DNA of 64,000 nt from Sphingomonas echinoides (GCF_029623395.1 NZ_JAPYKK010000012.1:1-64000); one strand, 5' to 3'; counted from the first letter of the stretch, positions 54,464 to 63,228 are shown. Numbers and translations are program-made. Notes: generated by a model not told the origin, from the letters alone.

Positions 54464-54993
54464 AGATCCTGCTGATCATCGGGGGCGGCATCGCGGCCTA
54501 TAAGGCGAGCGAACTGATCCGGCTGTGCCGCAAGGCCGGGATTTCGGTCAAATGCGTGCTGACCGCGGGGGGCGCGCATTTCGTGACGCCGATGACGCTA
54601 GCCGCATTGTCCGAAAATCAGGTGCATACCAGCCTGTGGGACCTGAAGGACGAGGTCGAGATGGGGCACATTCAGCTCAGCCGCGAAGCCGATCTGGTCG
54701 TCGTCGCGCCCGCGACTGCGGACTTGATGGCCAAGATGGCGGCGGGCATCGCCGACGATCTCGCGACGACGCTGCTGCTCGCAACCGACAAGCGCGTACT
54801 CGCCGCGCCTGCGATGAACGTACGCATGTGGCAGCATCCCGCGACCGTGCGCAACGTCGCCACGCTGCGCGGCGACGGCGTGACGGTGCTGGACCCCGAC
54901 GAGGGTGCGATGGCGTGTGGCGAGTTCGGCCCCGGACGCCTGCCCGAACCCCCTGCGATCCTGGCTGCAATCCAGCGGATGCTTGGCACCTGA
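54460..54993 (+). CDS. coaC: Phosphopantothenoylcysteine decarboxylase (CoaC half)
   Basis: The 177-residue flavoprotein has LLIIGGGIAAYKASELIRLCRKAG, the catalytic His in MGHIQLSREADLVVVAPATADLMAKMAAGIADDL, the PXMNXXMW motif APAMNVRMW and the active-site Cys in MACGEFGPGRLPEP. It decarboxylates 4'-phosphopantothenoylcysteine with FMN in CoA synthesis. In most bacteria this domain is fused to CoaB; here the frame ends in TGA right where the fusion linker would be, and coaB starts at the next codon. Confidence 0.93.
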   Translation: MKILLIIGGGIAAYKASELIRLCRKAGISVKCVLTAGGAHFVTPMTLAALSENQVHTSLWDLKDEVEMGHIQLSREADLVVVAPATADLMAKMAAGIADDLATTLLLATDKRVLAAPAMNVRMWQHPATVRNVATLRGDGVTVLDPDEGAMACGEFGPGRLPEPPAILAAIQRMLGT

Positions 54994-55641
54994 ATGGCGG
55001 ACGGAATGACCCTTGCGGGACGGCACGTGCTTGTCACCGCCGGGCCGACGCATGAGCCGATCGACCCGGTGCGGTATCTGGCCAACCGCTCGTCCGGAAA
55101 GCAGGGGTTCGCGATTGCGGCGGCGCTGGCGGCGCTCGGTGCGCGCGTGACGCTGGTGGCTGGCCCGGTCACCCTGCCGACTCCCGAGGGTGTCGACCGG
55201 ATCGACGTGGAAACCGCGCTGGAGATGGCGGCGGCGGTCGAGGCGGCACTGCCGGTCGACGTCGCGGCGATGGTGGCCGCGGTGGCGGACTGGCGCGTCG
55301 AGGGCTCTGCACAGAAGATAAAGAAGGGCGGTGAAACGCCTGTCCTGCGATTGGTCGAGAATCCGGACATTCTTGCGACGCTGGCGCGCAGTGCGCAGCG
55401 CCCGACGTTGCTGATCGGCTTCGCGGCGGAGACCGAACGCGTCCTCGAACACGCCTCGGCGAAGCGGGAGCGCAAGGCCGTCGACTGGATTGTTGCGAAC
55501 GACGTATCGGGGGACGTGATGGGGGGTGCCGCGAACACGGTGCACCTGATCACGCAGACCGGTGTCGAGAGTTGGGAGCGCATGCCCAAGGATGCGGTTG
55601 CTTCCCGGCTAGCAGAGCGGATCGCCGCAGCCCTGGTATAA
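54994..55641 (+). CDS. coaB: Phosphopantothenate-cysteine ligase (CoaB half)
   Basis: The 215-residue protein has the CoaB signatures VTAGPTHEPIDPVRYLANRSSGKQGFAIA, AAVADWRVE, the KIKK nucleotide-binding lysines, IGFAAETE, and VANDVSGDVMGG. It joins 4'-phosphopantothenate and cysteine using CTP. It is in the same frame as coaC and begins directly after its TGA (TGA ATG), with no strong Shine-Dalgarno, so its translation should depend on termination-reinitiation or on readthrough. Confidence 0.93.
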   Translation: MADGMTLAGRHVLVTAGPTHEPIDPVRYLANRSSGKQGFAIAAALAALGARVTLVAGPVTLPTPEGVDRIDVETALEMAAAVEAALPVDVAAMVAAVADWRVEGSAQKIKKGGETPVLRLVENPDILATLARSAQRPTLLIGFAAETERVLEHASAKRERKAVDWIVANDVSGDVMGGAANTVHLITQTGVESWERMPKDAVASRLAERIAAALV

Positions 55642-55648
55642 GACTCGC

Positions 55649-55682
55649 GCTGCCGCCGTCCCCGGTCCGGGACGACGGCAGC
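55649..55682. terminator. Hairpin between coaB and the DUF3072 gene
   Basis: GCTGCCG-C-CGTCC pairs with GGACG-A-CGGCAGC around a short loop, between convergent stop codons. No T tract follows, so it is a candidate terminator. Confidence 0.5.
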
Positions 55683-55693
55683 ATGCGATCGGC

Positions 55694-55921
55694 TTAGTGG
55701 CCGACCTTCTTCTTCAGTTCGTCGATCATGATCGACGCATCGGCCTTGCTCAGGTCCGCGCTCGGCGCGTCGACCTTGGCTTCTTCGGCCAGCGTGGTGA
55801 GGTAGGACGCCTGCGCGCCCGTCATTGGATCGCCGCCCGAGACCCAATCGGCTGGATCCTTCTCGGTGTTCGAATCGGGATGTTCGTCCAGTTTCGGGTT
55901 GTGGAGCGTCTCTTCGGCCAT
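55694..55921 (-). CDS. DUF3072 family small protein
   Basis: The 75-residue acidic protein has the DUF3072 core DPMTGAQASYLTTLAEEAKVDAPSADLSKADASIMIDELKKKVG with the DPMTGAQxSYLxxLxEEA motif. It is soluble and small; function unknown. It stands on the minus strand between coaB and dut, interrupting the order found in other alphaproteobacteria. Confidence 0.9.
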   Translation of the reverse strand: MAEETLHNPKLDEHPDSNTEKDPADWVSGGDPMTGAQASYLTTLAEEAKVDAPSADLSKADASIMIDELKKKVGH

Positions 55922-56065
55922 GATGGGTCTTCCTGTGTTTCTCGTATGTTCTCAACCCGCAAGCGCGTTTCAGGTTCCGCACATCGTGCCTAGAACGCCG
56001 GACTTTAGGCGAGGAAAGATCGACGCGGGTTCGCGCGGCGGCGAACGCGCGCTAAGGGTGACCGC

Positions 56066-56515
56066 ATGACGACACTTCCGATCACAATCCAGTTGAAGAC
56101 CCTTCCCCACGGCGAAGGGCTCCCCCCGCCCGCCTATGCAACTGAGGGCGCCGCCGGCATGGATGTCGTCGCGGCCGAAGCGGCGACGCTGCAACCTGGC
56201 GCGCGCGCGGCAATCGCGACGGGCTTTTCGATTGCGATCCCGCCGGGGTTCGAGGTGCAGGTTCGTCCGCGCTCGGGGCTTGCGCTGAAGCATGGCGTGA
56301 CCTGCCTCAATACGCCGGGAACGATCGATTCGGACTATCGCGGGGAGGTGAAGGTGATCCTGATCAACCACGGACAGGACGCGTTCGAGATCGCGCGGGG
56401 TGACCGGATCGCCCAACTCGTCCCCGCCCCGGTCCAGCGCGCGAGGCTGGAAGCGGTCGACGTTCTGGACGATACCCAACGCGGCACTGGGGGTTTTGGA
56501 TCGACGGGACGATGA
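56066..56515 (+). CDS. dut: Deoxyuridine 5'-triphosphate nucleotidohydrolase
   Basis: The 149-residue trimeric dUTPase has all five motifs: [56 protein letters not shown] and [11 protein letters not shown]. It cleaves dUTP to dUMP and prevents uracil in DNA. Its stop overlaps the next gene (ATGA). Confidence 0.97.
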   Translation: MTTLPITIQLKTLPHGEGLPPPAYATEGAAGMDVVAAEAATLQPGARAAIATGFSIAIPPGFEVQVRPRSGLALKHGVTCLNTPGTIDSDYRGEVKVILINHGQDAFEIARGDRIAQLVPAPVQRARLEAVDVLDDTQRGTGGFGSTGR

Positions 56516-56904
56516 TCGCTGCACTTCTCCTCCAGGTTGCGGAGGCGCCTTCGGGGCCCCCGCCGCTGCCCTCGGATTGGTCGGCGCTGCCGACGCTGCC
56601 CTATGTCGCGCCGCGTCAGGCGACCCCGCAAGTCACCGCCTTTGTCTCGCGCGAAATTGCTGCCGGGCGCTGTGTCGCGCAACGGCCGGCCGACGGGCAT
56701 TATGTCCTGCCGGTCGAGGTCGCGACGCTGGTCGGCGTCGATGGTAGCGTCCGGCGCGTCGTGCCGCATGCGATCGCCTGCCCGACGATCGAACAATATG
56801 CCGCTGGTCTCGTATCCGGTTTCGCGCGCGGCAACGTCGCGCAGTTCAAGCCGGCCGCCGACACTTGGTATCGCACCACCATCGTGTTCGACTGGCACGG
56901 ATGA
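56512..56904 (+). CDS. Small secreted protein of unknown function
   Basis: The 130-residue product begins [17 protein letters not shown], a short signal-peptide-like start, and continues [69 protein letters not shown]...[12 protein letters not shown]. The [11 protein letters not shown]...CP-x-x-E-x-Y and the C-terminal WYRTTIVF resemble TonB C-terminal domains, and two cysteines could bond. It overlaps dut by 4 bases upstream and moeB by 4 bases downstream, so all three are coupled. No firm family. Confidence 0.72.
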   Translation: MIAALLLQVAEAPSGPPPLPSDWSALPTLPYVAPRQATPQVTAFVSREIAAGRCVAQRPADGHYVLPVEVATLVGVDGSVRRVVPHAIACPTIEQYAAGLVSGFARGNVAQFKPAADTWYRTTIVFDWHG

Positions 56905-57668
56905 CACAGGCAGGGATGACGCCCCTCGAAGACGCCGAACTCGACCGCTACGCCCGCCACATCGTCCTGCGTGAGGTCGGCGGCGCGGGTCAGATGCGGT
57001 TGAAGGCAGCCAGCGTCGCGATCGTCGGCGCCGGCGGCATCGGCAGTCCGGCGATCCAGTATCTCGCTGCGGCGGGCGTCGGTCGGCTGGTGATCATCGA
57101 CGACGATCATGTCGATGTGTCGAACCTGCAACGCCAGACGCTGTTCGGCGACGCGGATGTCGGCGTAGCGAAGGTCGCCGCCGCCCGCGCCGCTGCGCTG
57201 CGGATCACGCCGCACGTCGCGGTGGAAACGCGCGGGGAACGGCTCGACGCCGGGAATGCGGCGACGCTGCTCGCGGGCGTCGACGTGGTGCTCGACGGGA
57301 CCGACAGTTTCGCGACGCGCCTCGCGGTGGCTGATGCCGCGCACGCCTTGCGCATCCCGCTCGTTTCCTCGGCGGTCGGGCAGTTCGAAGGGCAACTCGG
57401 CGTGTTCCGCGGCTGGGAGCCGGACAAGCCGTGTTACCGCTGCTTCGTCGGCAGCGCGCAGGACGCTGCGGGCGACACCTGCGCCGAACAGGGCGTGATC
57501 GGCGCGATGACGGGGGTGATGGGCAGCCTCGCCGCGCTCGAGACGCTGCGCAGCATCGTGGGCTTCGGGGAGGACAGCGCGGGCAAGCTGTTGCTGGTCG
57601 ACGCGCTTGCGTTCCGCTTCCGGACGCTCACACTCCCCAAGGACCCGGGATGTTCGTGCTGCGGTTAG
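56901..57668 (+). CDS. moeB: HesA/MoeB/ThiF family adenylyltransferase
   Basis: The 255-residue E1-like enzyme has VAIVGAGGIGSPAIQYLAAAGVG, DDDHVDVSNLQRQTLF, GTDSFATRLAV, catalytic Cys in GDTCAEQGVIGAMTGVMGSLAALE, and zinc ligand pairs CYRC and CSCC at the C-terminus. It adenylates the C-terminal glycine of a ubiquitin-like sulfur carrier (MoaD or ThiS); which one cannot be told from sequence alone. It lacks a rhodanese domain. Start 56901 overlaps the upstream gene. Confidence 0.92.
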   Translation: MTQAGMTPLEDAELDRYARHIVLREVGGAGQMRLKAASVAIVGAGGIGSPAIQYLAAAGVGRLVIIDDDHVDVSNLQRQTLFGDADVGVAKVAAARAAALRITPHVAVETRGERLDAGNAATLLAGVDVVLDGTDSFATRLAVADAAHALRIPLVSSAVGQFEGQLGVFRGWEPDKPCYRCFVGSAQDAAGDTCAEQGVIGAMTGVMGSLAALETLRSIVGFGEDSAGKLLLVDALAFRFRTLTLPKDPGCSCCG

Positions 57669-57703
57669 CCTGACTTTAAGCGATGGAGGATTAGGGGCGG
57701 AGC

Positions 57704-58855
57704 ATGATCGAACCCGCTCCCCTCCGCCGCCCGCGCAAAGTCCTCGTCATTTTCGGCACCCGCCCCGAAGCGATCAAGTTGTTCCCCGTCGTTGCCGCGC
57801 TGTCGGCGACGCCGGGGTTAGTGGTGCGGACCTGCGTGACGGCGCAACATCGCGAGTTGCTCGACCAGGTCCTGTCGATCGCAGGCCTTGTGCCCGATGT
57901 GGATCTCGACCTGATGGAACCCGGCCAGTCGCTCGACCGGCTGACCGCACGGCTGCTGACGGCGCTTGGCGACGTGATGGATGCCGAGCAGCCCGATCGC
58001 GTGATCGTCCAGGGCGATACCGCGACCGCGATGGTCGGGGCGCTCGCGGCCTATTATCGCAAGGTGCCGGTCGCGCATGTCGAGGCGGGGCTGCGCTCGG
58101 GCGACATCTACCATCCGTGGCCGGAGGAAGTGAACCGCCGGATCGTCGCCCCGATTGCGGACCAGCATTACGCCCCGACCGAAACCGCCGCCGCCGCGCT
58201 CCGCCGCGAGAACATCGACCCGGCGACGATTCACGTGACCGGCAACACCGTGATCGACGCGCTGCACGCGACCTGCGCCAAGCTCGCCGCCGATCCGTCG
58301 CTTGCTGCCGGCCTCGACGCGATCGCCACGCGCTTTGCTGGCAAGCGGATCATCCTCGTCACCACGCATCGCCGCGAAAATTTCGGCGGCGGGATGGAGA
58401 ATATCGCGCGCGCGCTCGCCCGGATCGCGCAGCGGGACGACACCGCGATCCTCTTCCCGGTCCACCCCAACCCCAATGTCGTCGCGGTGATGGACGCTAT
58501 GCTCGGCGACCGGCCCAATATCGCGCGGATCGATCCGCTCGATTACCCGCACTTCATCCGCGCGCTCGATCTCGCGCATATCGTGCTGACCGATTCGGGC
58601 GGCGTGCAGGAGGAAGCGCCCGCGCTCGCCAAGCCGGTGCTGGTCATGCGCGAGACCACCGAGCGCCCCGAAGGCGTCGAAGCGGGCACCGCGCGGCTGA
58701 TCGGGACTGATTCCGACCGCATCGTTTCCGAAATATCAACGCTCCTCGACGACAAGCAGGCGTATCAGGCCATGGCCCGCGCCCACAATCCGTTCGGCGA
58801 CGGCCATGCGTCCGCAAGGATCGCAAAGGGTGTCGCCAATGGTTTCGGATTCTGA
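57704..58855 (+). CDS. wecB: UDP-N-acetylglucosamine 2-epimerase (non-hydrolysing)
   Basis: The 383-residue enzyme has VIFGTRPEAIKLFPVVAAL, VQGDTATAMVGALAAYY, VAHVEAGLRSGDIYHPWPEEVNRR, ITHRRENFGG region (TTHRRENFGGGMENI) and DSGGVQEEAPALAKPVLVMRETTERPEGVEAGTA. It converts UDP-GlcNAc to UDP-ManNAc. Its last bases overlap the start of wecC (58839), so the two act as a coupled pair making UDP-ManNAcA. Confidence 0.95.
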   Translation: MIEPAPLRRPRKVLVIFGTRPEAIKLFPVVAALSATPGLVVRTCVTAQHRELLDQVLSIAGLVPDVDLDLMEPGQSLDRLTARLLTALGDVMDAEQPDRVIVQGDTATAMVGALAAYYRKVPVAHVEAGLRSGDIYHPWPEEVNRRIVAPIADQHYAPTETAAAALRRENIDPATIHVTGNTVIDALHATCAKLAADPSLAAGLDAIATRFAGKRIILVTTHRRENFGGGMENIARALARIAQRDDTAILFPVHPNPNVVAVMDAMLGDRPNIARIDPLDYPHFIRALDLAHIVLTDSGGVQEEAPALAKPVLVMRETTERPEGVEAGTARLIGTDSDRIVSEISTLLDDKQAYQAMARAHNPFGDGHASARIAKGVANGFGF

Positions 58856-60134
58856 ACTCAAGGTCGTCGTCGTTGGCCTCGGGTATATCGGCCTCCCCAC
58901 CGCCGCGGTGATCGCCCGGACCGGCGCCAAGGTGCTGGGGCTCGACGTTTCCGCGCATGTCGTCGAGACGGTCAATTCGGGGAAGGTCCATATCGAGGAA
59001 GTCGACCTCGATGGGCTGGTCTCGGGCGTCGTCGCGCGCGGATACCTGCGCGCCTCGACCGAGATCGAACCGGCGGACGTGTTCGTCATCGCGGTGCCGA
59101 CGCCGTTCGCGGACGATCATGCCCCCAACATCGGCTATGTCCTGCGCGCGGCGACGACGATCGCGACGGTGCTCAAGGCGGGCGACGTGGTGATCCTAGA
59201 ATCGACCTCGCCCGTCGGCACGACCGAGAAGGTCCGCGACCTGCTCGCGCAGCTGCGCCCCGATCTCAAGGTGCCCGGCCGGACCGGCGAAAGCGCCGAC
59301 GTCGCGATCGCTTATTGCCCCGAGCGCGTCCTGCCGGGGCGGATTCTGGTCGAGCTGATCGACAACGACCGCGTCATCGGCGGCATCACCCCGCGCTGTG
59401 CACGCAAGGCGCTGCAATTCTACCGCCGCTTCGTCCGTGGCGCGTGCGTCACCACGACCAGCCGCGCGGCCGAGATGACCAAGCTGACCGAAAACGCGTT
59501 CCGCGACGTCAACATCGCCTTCGCCAACGAACTCAGCCGCGTGGCGGACACGATGGACGTCGACGTGTGGGAAGTGATCCGCCTCGCCAACCGCCATCCA
59601 CGCGTCAACATCCTGTCGCCGGGCCCGGGCGTCGGCGGGCATTGCATCGCGGTCGACCCGTGGTTCCTGGTCCATGCCGACCCCGCCAACACGCCGCTGA
59701 TCCGCACCGCGCGCGAAGTAAACGACGCGAAGATCGACTATGTGGTCGATCGTGCCGAGGCGATGGTCGCAGCCAATCCAGGCTTGCGGGTCGCGTGCCT
59801 CGGGCTCGCGTTCAAGGCGAACATCGACGATTTTCGCGAAAGCCCCGCGCTCAAGGTGGCGACCGCGCTGGCGCAGCGCTTCGGAGATCGGCTGTGCGTG
59901 GTCGAGCCCTATACCAACGCCCTCCCCGCCGCCTTTGACGGGACGGGCGCGCGGCTGGCCGATATCGATACCGCGATCGAGACGTGCGGGATCATGATCG
60001 TGCTGGTCGACCACGACGTGTTCAAGTCGGTGCCGGTCGATGAGCGCGGCGACAAGATCGTCTACGACACGCGCGGAATCTGGCCGGACCAGCCGCGGAG
60101 CATCCCCCGCGAACCGATGCGCCTGGCAGGGTAA
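58839..60134 (+). CDS. wecC: UDP-N-acetyl-D-mannosaminuronate dehydrogenase
   Basis: The 431-residue NAD-dependent nucleotide-sugar dehydrogenase has VVVVGLGYIGLPTAAVIARTGAKVLGLD, ESTSPVGTTEKVRDLL, CPERVLPGRILVELIDNDRVIGG, MTKLTENAFRDVNIAFANELS, the catalytic Cys in GPGVGGHCIAVDPWFLV and GLAFKANIDDFRESPAL. It oxidises UDP-ManNAc to UDP-ManNAcA. Start 58839 (AAAGGG upstream) is preferred to an ATG at 58806. No glycosyltransferase using this sugar is next to it. Confidence 0.93.
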   Translation: MVSDSELKVVVVGLGYIGLPTAAVIARTGAKVLGLDVSAHVVETVNSGKVHIEEVDLDGLVSGVVARGYLRASTEIEPADVFVIAVPTPFADDHAPNIGYVLRAATTIATVLKAGDVVILESTSPVGTTEKVRDLLAQLRPDLKVPGRTGESADVAIAYCPERVLPGRILVELIDNDRVIGGITPRCARKALQFYRRFVRGACVTTTSRAAEMTKLTENAFRDVNIAFANELSRVADTMDVDVWEVIRLANRHPRVNILSPGPGVGGHCIAVDPWFLVHADPANTPLIRTAREVNDAKIDYVVDRAEAMVAANPGLRVACLGLAFKANIDDFRESPALKVATALAQRFGDRLCVVEPYTNALPAAFDGTGARLADIDTAIETCGIMIVLVDHDVFKSVPVDERGDKIVYDTRGIWPDQPRSIPREPMRLAG

Positions 60135-60137
60135 CCG

Positions 60138-60167
60138 TGACACGTCCCTCCGGTTGAGGGAGTGTCA
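60138..60167. terminator. Hairpin between wecC and mnmA
   Basis: TGACAC-G-TCCCTC pairs with GAGGGA-GTGTCA around CGGTT, between convergent stop codons. No T tract follows; a candidate terminator. Confidence 0.5.
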
Positions 60168-60179
60168 AACCCTAGTCGG

Positions 60180-61307
60180 TCAGCCTGAAACCGCGAACGT
60201 CTCCGCGGCAACGTAGGCGCTTTCGGTTTCCTCGATCCAGCCGCCGCCGATCACCCGGTCACCGCCATACAGCACGGTCGCCTGTCCCGGCGCGACGCCA
60301 TATTCGGGCGCGTCGAACACCACCCAATCGCCGTCGCGGCGTGCGGGGACCGGCTTGGCGAGCGAGCGGACTTTGGCGGTCAGTGGACCGTCATAGTCCC
60401 CGCCCAGCCAGTTGATCCCGCTCAGGCGCGCCGCGCGTACCGCGAGCGCTGCACGCGGGCCGACGACGACGCGGCGAGCCTCAGCCTCCAGCCGGATAAC
60501 GTAGAGCGGCTCGGGCGTACCGCCGATCTCGAGCCCGCGGCGCTGGCCGACGGTGAAGTGGATCAACCCCTTGTGCCGCCCAAGCACCCGGCCCGCGGCA
60601 TCGACGATCTCGCCCGCGGTATCCGCCTCAGGGCGAAGCTTCTTGACCAGTCCGGCATAATTCCCGTCAGGCACGAAGCAGATGTCCTGGCTGTCGGGCT
60701 TGCCAGCAACGCCGAGGCCGAGTTCGGCCGCGATCTCGCGCACGCGCGGCTTGGGCAATCCGCCGAGCGGGAAGCGGAGATAATCCAGCTGTGTCTGCGT
60801 CGTCGCGAACAGGAAGTAGCTCTGGTCGCGCGCCGGATCGAACGCCCGGTGCAACTCGGCGCCCGCCTTTCCCTCGACGCGGCGGACGTAATGCCCCGTC
60901 GCAAGGCAATCCGCGCCGAGATCACGCGCGGCGGTGAGCAGATCGGTGAACTTCGGCCCCATGTTGCACTGGATGCACGGGATCGGGGTGCGACCGGCAA
61001 GATAATCGTCGGCGAACCGGTCGATCACCTGGTCGCGGAAGCGCGTTTCGTGATCGAACACGTAATGCGCGATCCCCAAACGGTCGCACACCGCGCGCGC
61101 GTCGCGGATATCGCGCCCCGCACAGCACGATCCGGCCCGCCCGACTGCTTCGCCGTGATCGTAGAGTTGCAGTGTGATCCCGATCACTTCCGCCCCCGTC
61201 CGCACCGCCAGCGCGGCGACGACCGAGCTGTCCACGCCGCCCGACATTGCGACAACGATGCGCTTGCCCGCGCCATCGGGGCCCAACTGAAAATCTGCGT
61301 CTGTCAT
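60180..61307 (-). CDS. mnmA: tRNA-specific 2-thiouridylase MnmA
   Basis: The 375-residue enzyme has the PP-loop [15 protein letters not shown], catalytic Cys in [13 protein letters not shown] and second Cys in [43 protein letters not shown] and [14 protein letters not shown]. It thiolates U34 of tRNAs for Lys, Glu and Gln. It is convergent with wecC and divergent from the 77-residue gene before sciP. Confidence 0.96.
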   Translation of the reverse strand: MTDADFQLGPDGAGKRIVVAMSGGVDSSVVAALAVRTGAEVIGITLQLYDHGEAVGRAGSCCAGRDIRDARAVCDRLGIAHYVFDHETRFRDQVIDRFADDYLAGRTPIPCIQCNMGPKFTDLLTAARDLGADCLATGHYVRRVEGKAGAELHRAFDPARDQSYFLFATTQTQLDYLRFPLGGLPKPRVREIAAELGLGVAGKPDSQDICFVPDGNYAGLVKKLRPEADTAGEIVDAAGRVLGRHKGLIHFTVGQRRGLEIGGTPEPLYVIRLEAEARRVVVGPRAALAVRAARLSGINWLGGDYDGPLTAKVRSLAKPVPARRDGDWVVFDAPEYGVAPGQATVLYGGDRVIGGGWIEETESAYVAAETFAVSG

Positions 61308-61430
61308 GATGCGGGGGAGATAGGCCTTTCCCGCGCAACTTGCAAAACCGGTCCGAATTCTAACGGCAGCTTTACGCGCCCTTTAGAACCTGTGGCGTAA
61401 ACACCCGCATCGCCCCTCGTGGAAGTATGT

Positions 61431-61664
61431 GTGGACCTCAGCTTTTCCAGATTTGAATCGGACGTGCATGTCGTGGCCTTGTCGCCCGAGCTTGCCGTTC
61501 TGATGGTCGGGGTGGCGGCACGACAAGCCGCGAGCCCGACCGCGCTGGCACAGGCCCGGTTGCCCCGCATTCACCGCAGCGATCCGTTCACACCGACGCA
61601 CGGCGCGTTCAACCTCGCGGCCTGGGATATGGTCGCCGCGCGAGACGAGCGGAGGAAAGCGTGA
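61431..61664 (+). CDS. Small protein upstream of sciP
   Basis: From GTG 61431 (GGAAG 5 bases upstream) a 77-residue product MDLSFSRFESDVHVVALSPELAVLMVGVAARQAASPTALAQARLPRIHRSDPFTPTHGAFNLAAWDMVAARDERRKA is encoded; another GTG at 61419 would add four residues. It has one hydrophobic segment (VVALSPELAVLMVGVAA) but is not clearly a membrane protein. I do not recognise a family. The position, strand and ribosome binding site suggest it is a real gene, separate from sciP by 106 bases. Confidence 0.55.
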   Translation: MDLSFSRFESDVHVVALSPELAVLMVGVAARQAASPTALAQARLPRIHRSDPFTPTHGAFNLAAWDMVAARDERRKA

Positions 61665-61770
61665 ACCCGCTGTTTACCGAGACGCTTTAGCCAGCGTTCA
61701 AGTCCAGTGCCTTATGACCGTAACAACTTCGCTGATAGGGGCCACCGCCCCGAGACAAGGTCTTGTAAGA

Positions 61771-62070
61771 ATGATCGAGAACCAAAAGATCCGCCCCGCA
61801 AGAGTGATCGGTCCGCTCGGTGAACCCCTGACGCTCGAATCCCTGCCCCCGCCCGAGACGACCCGCTGGGTCGTGCGGCGCAAGGCGGAGGTCGTGGCGG
61901 CGGTGAACGGCGGGCTGCTGTCGGTCGACGAGGTTTGCGAACGCTACGGTCTGACGGTCGAGGAGTTCGCCGGATGGCAGCGCGCGATCGACCGTTCGGG
62001 GATGCCGGGCCTCCGCGTGACGCGGATCCAGCACTATAAATCATTGTACGAACGTCAGCAAAAATACTGA
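61771..62070 (+). CDS. sciP: CtrA inhibitor SciP (DUF1153)
   Basis: The 99-residue protein has the DUF1153/SciP core: RPARVIGPLGEPLTLESLPPPETTRWVVRRKAEVVAAVNGGLLSVDEVCERYGLTVEEFAGWQRAIDRSGMPGLRVTRIQHYK, a helix-turn-helix type fold. In Caulobacter SciP binds CtrA and DNA and represses CtrA-activated promoters late in the cell cycle. ATG 61771 gives the family N-terminus; an in-frame start at 61714 would add 19 residues. No CtrA box (TTAA-N7-TTAA) is seen just upstream. Confidence 0.93.
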   Translation: MIENQKIRPARVIGPLGEPLTLESLPPPETTRWVVRRKAEVVAAVNGGLLSVDEVCERYGLTVEEFAGWQRAIDRSGMPGLRVTRIQHYKSLYERQQKY

Positions 62071-62175
62071 TTTACGTTTCAGCGCGGCTTTGCTCGATCC
62101 GGGGCCGGAACAAAAATCAGGGTTTGTGAGTCTTGTCTCCGTCATCCCGGACATAACCGGGCAACGGAGGGTAAA

Positions 62176-62430
62176 ATGGTTGGACTTATTGTTTGGCTCG
62201 TCGTCGGTGGCGTGTGCGGTTGGCTTGCCAGCATGATCATGCGTACCGATGGCCAGCAGGGGATTATCCTCAACGTCATCGTCGGCATCATCGGTTCGGT
62301 GATTGCATCGTTCCTGTTCGGCGCTGGGATCAACCAGGCGATCACGATCAACACGTTCATCTATTCGCTGATCGGTGCAGTCATTCTGCTCGCGATCGTG
62401 AACCTGGTGCGTCGCGGTACGGTTCGTTAA
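62176..62430 (+). CDS. GlsB/YeaQ/YmgE family stress-response membrane protein
   Basis: The 84-residue protein MVGLIVWLVVGGVCGWLASMIMRTDGQQGIILNVIVGIIGSVIASFLFG...IYSLIGAVILLAIVNLVRRGTVR has three hydrophobic helices with the glycine-rich pattern of the transglycosylase-associated (GlsB) family. These proteins are induced by stress; mechanism unknown. GGAGG lies 9 bases before the ATG and a terminator follows. Confidence 0.93.
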   Translation: MVGLIVWLVVGGVCGWLASMIMRTDGQQGIILNVIVGIIGSVIASFLFGAGINQAITINTFIYSLIGAVILLAIVNLVRRGTVR

Positions 62431-62453
62431 GACGACAGTCCAACCGGATGATC

Positions 62454-62483
62454 GGGCCGCTGGGGAAACCCAGCGGCCCTTTT
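62454..62483 (+). terminator. Rho-independent terminator after the GlsB-family gene
   Basis: GGGCCGCTGGG (62454-62464) pairs perfectly with CCCAGCGGCCC (62469-62479) around a GAAA tetraloop, then TTTTC. It lies 24 bases after the stop codon. Confidence 0.88.
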
Positions 62484-62508
62484 CATGTCCGGCGTTCGCG
62501 GGCGCCGG

Positions 62509-63228
62509 TTACTTCAGCAGAAAGCGCACCGAGACGGTAACGCTGACTTGCGTTTCACCCGCGGCGATTGGCGTCGAATCGCTTGCCTTCATCGCGCGCG
62601 CCATGGCGAAGACCGGCGGCTGTGGGTTCGACCCGTCGTTCGTTCCATTTTCGCTGATCGTGACGATCCGCACCACGCTCATGCCGGCGGCCTTGGCGTA
62701 GAGCTCGGCGCGCGTCCGCGCGATTTTCACCGCATCGGCGCGTGCTTCGTCCAATGCGGCTTCGGGCTTGTCGAGCGACAGCGTGGGGCCGTCGATCTGG
62801 TTGGAGCCCTGCGCCACGAGTGCATCGAGGATCGCACCCGACTTGGCGACGTCGCGGAAGCGGATCGAGACGCTGTTGCTTGCTTGATAGCCGGTCACCG
62901 CGGGGGGCTGGCCCTCGGTGTAGCGATATTGCGGATTGAGCGCGACGCTTGCGGTTCGGATGTCGCGCTGTGCGACGCCCGCCTGCTTGAGCGCGGCGAG
63001 AACGCGCGTCATGCGCGTCGCATTCTCGGACAGCGCGGCGGCGGCGGTCTGGCCCTGCGTCACGACGCCCGCGCGGATCGTCGCCACGTCGGGAACGCGC
63101 TCGGTACGCCCTTCGGCGGACACGTCGAGCAGCGCACCGTCGGGCAGGATCGTCGGTGCGACCTGCGCCATCGCAGGGGTGGCCATGGCCAGAACCGCCG
63201 GAACCAGCAGCATCATCTTCGAACGCAT
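62509..63228 (-). CDS. SIMPL domain-containing secreted protein
   Basis: The 239-residue protein has a signal peptide (MRSKMMLLVPAVLAMATPAMAQ) and the SIMPL/DUF541 domain: LLDVSAEGRTERVPDVATIRAGVVTQGQTAAAALSENATRMTRVLAALKQAGVAQRDIRTASVALNPQYRYTEG, GYQASNSVSIRFRDVAKSGAILDALVAQGSNQIDGPTLSLDKPE, DEARADAVKIARTRAELYAKAAGM. ATG 63228 has GGGAGA upstream. Family members are periplasmic; oxidative-stress and signalling roles have been proposed for them. Confidence 0.92.
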   Translation of the reverse strand: MRSKMMLLVPAVLAMATPAMAQVAPTILPDGALLDVSAEGRTERVPDVATIRAGVVTQGQTAAAALSENATRMTRVLAALKQAGVAQRDIRTASVALNPQYRYTEGQPPAVTGYQASNSVSIRFRDVAKSGAILDALVAQGSNQIDGPTLSLDKPEAALDEARADAVKIARTRAELYAKAAGMSVVRIVTISENGTNDGSNPQPPVFAMARAMKASDSTPIAAGETQVSVTVSVRFLLK

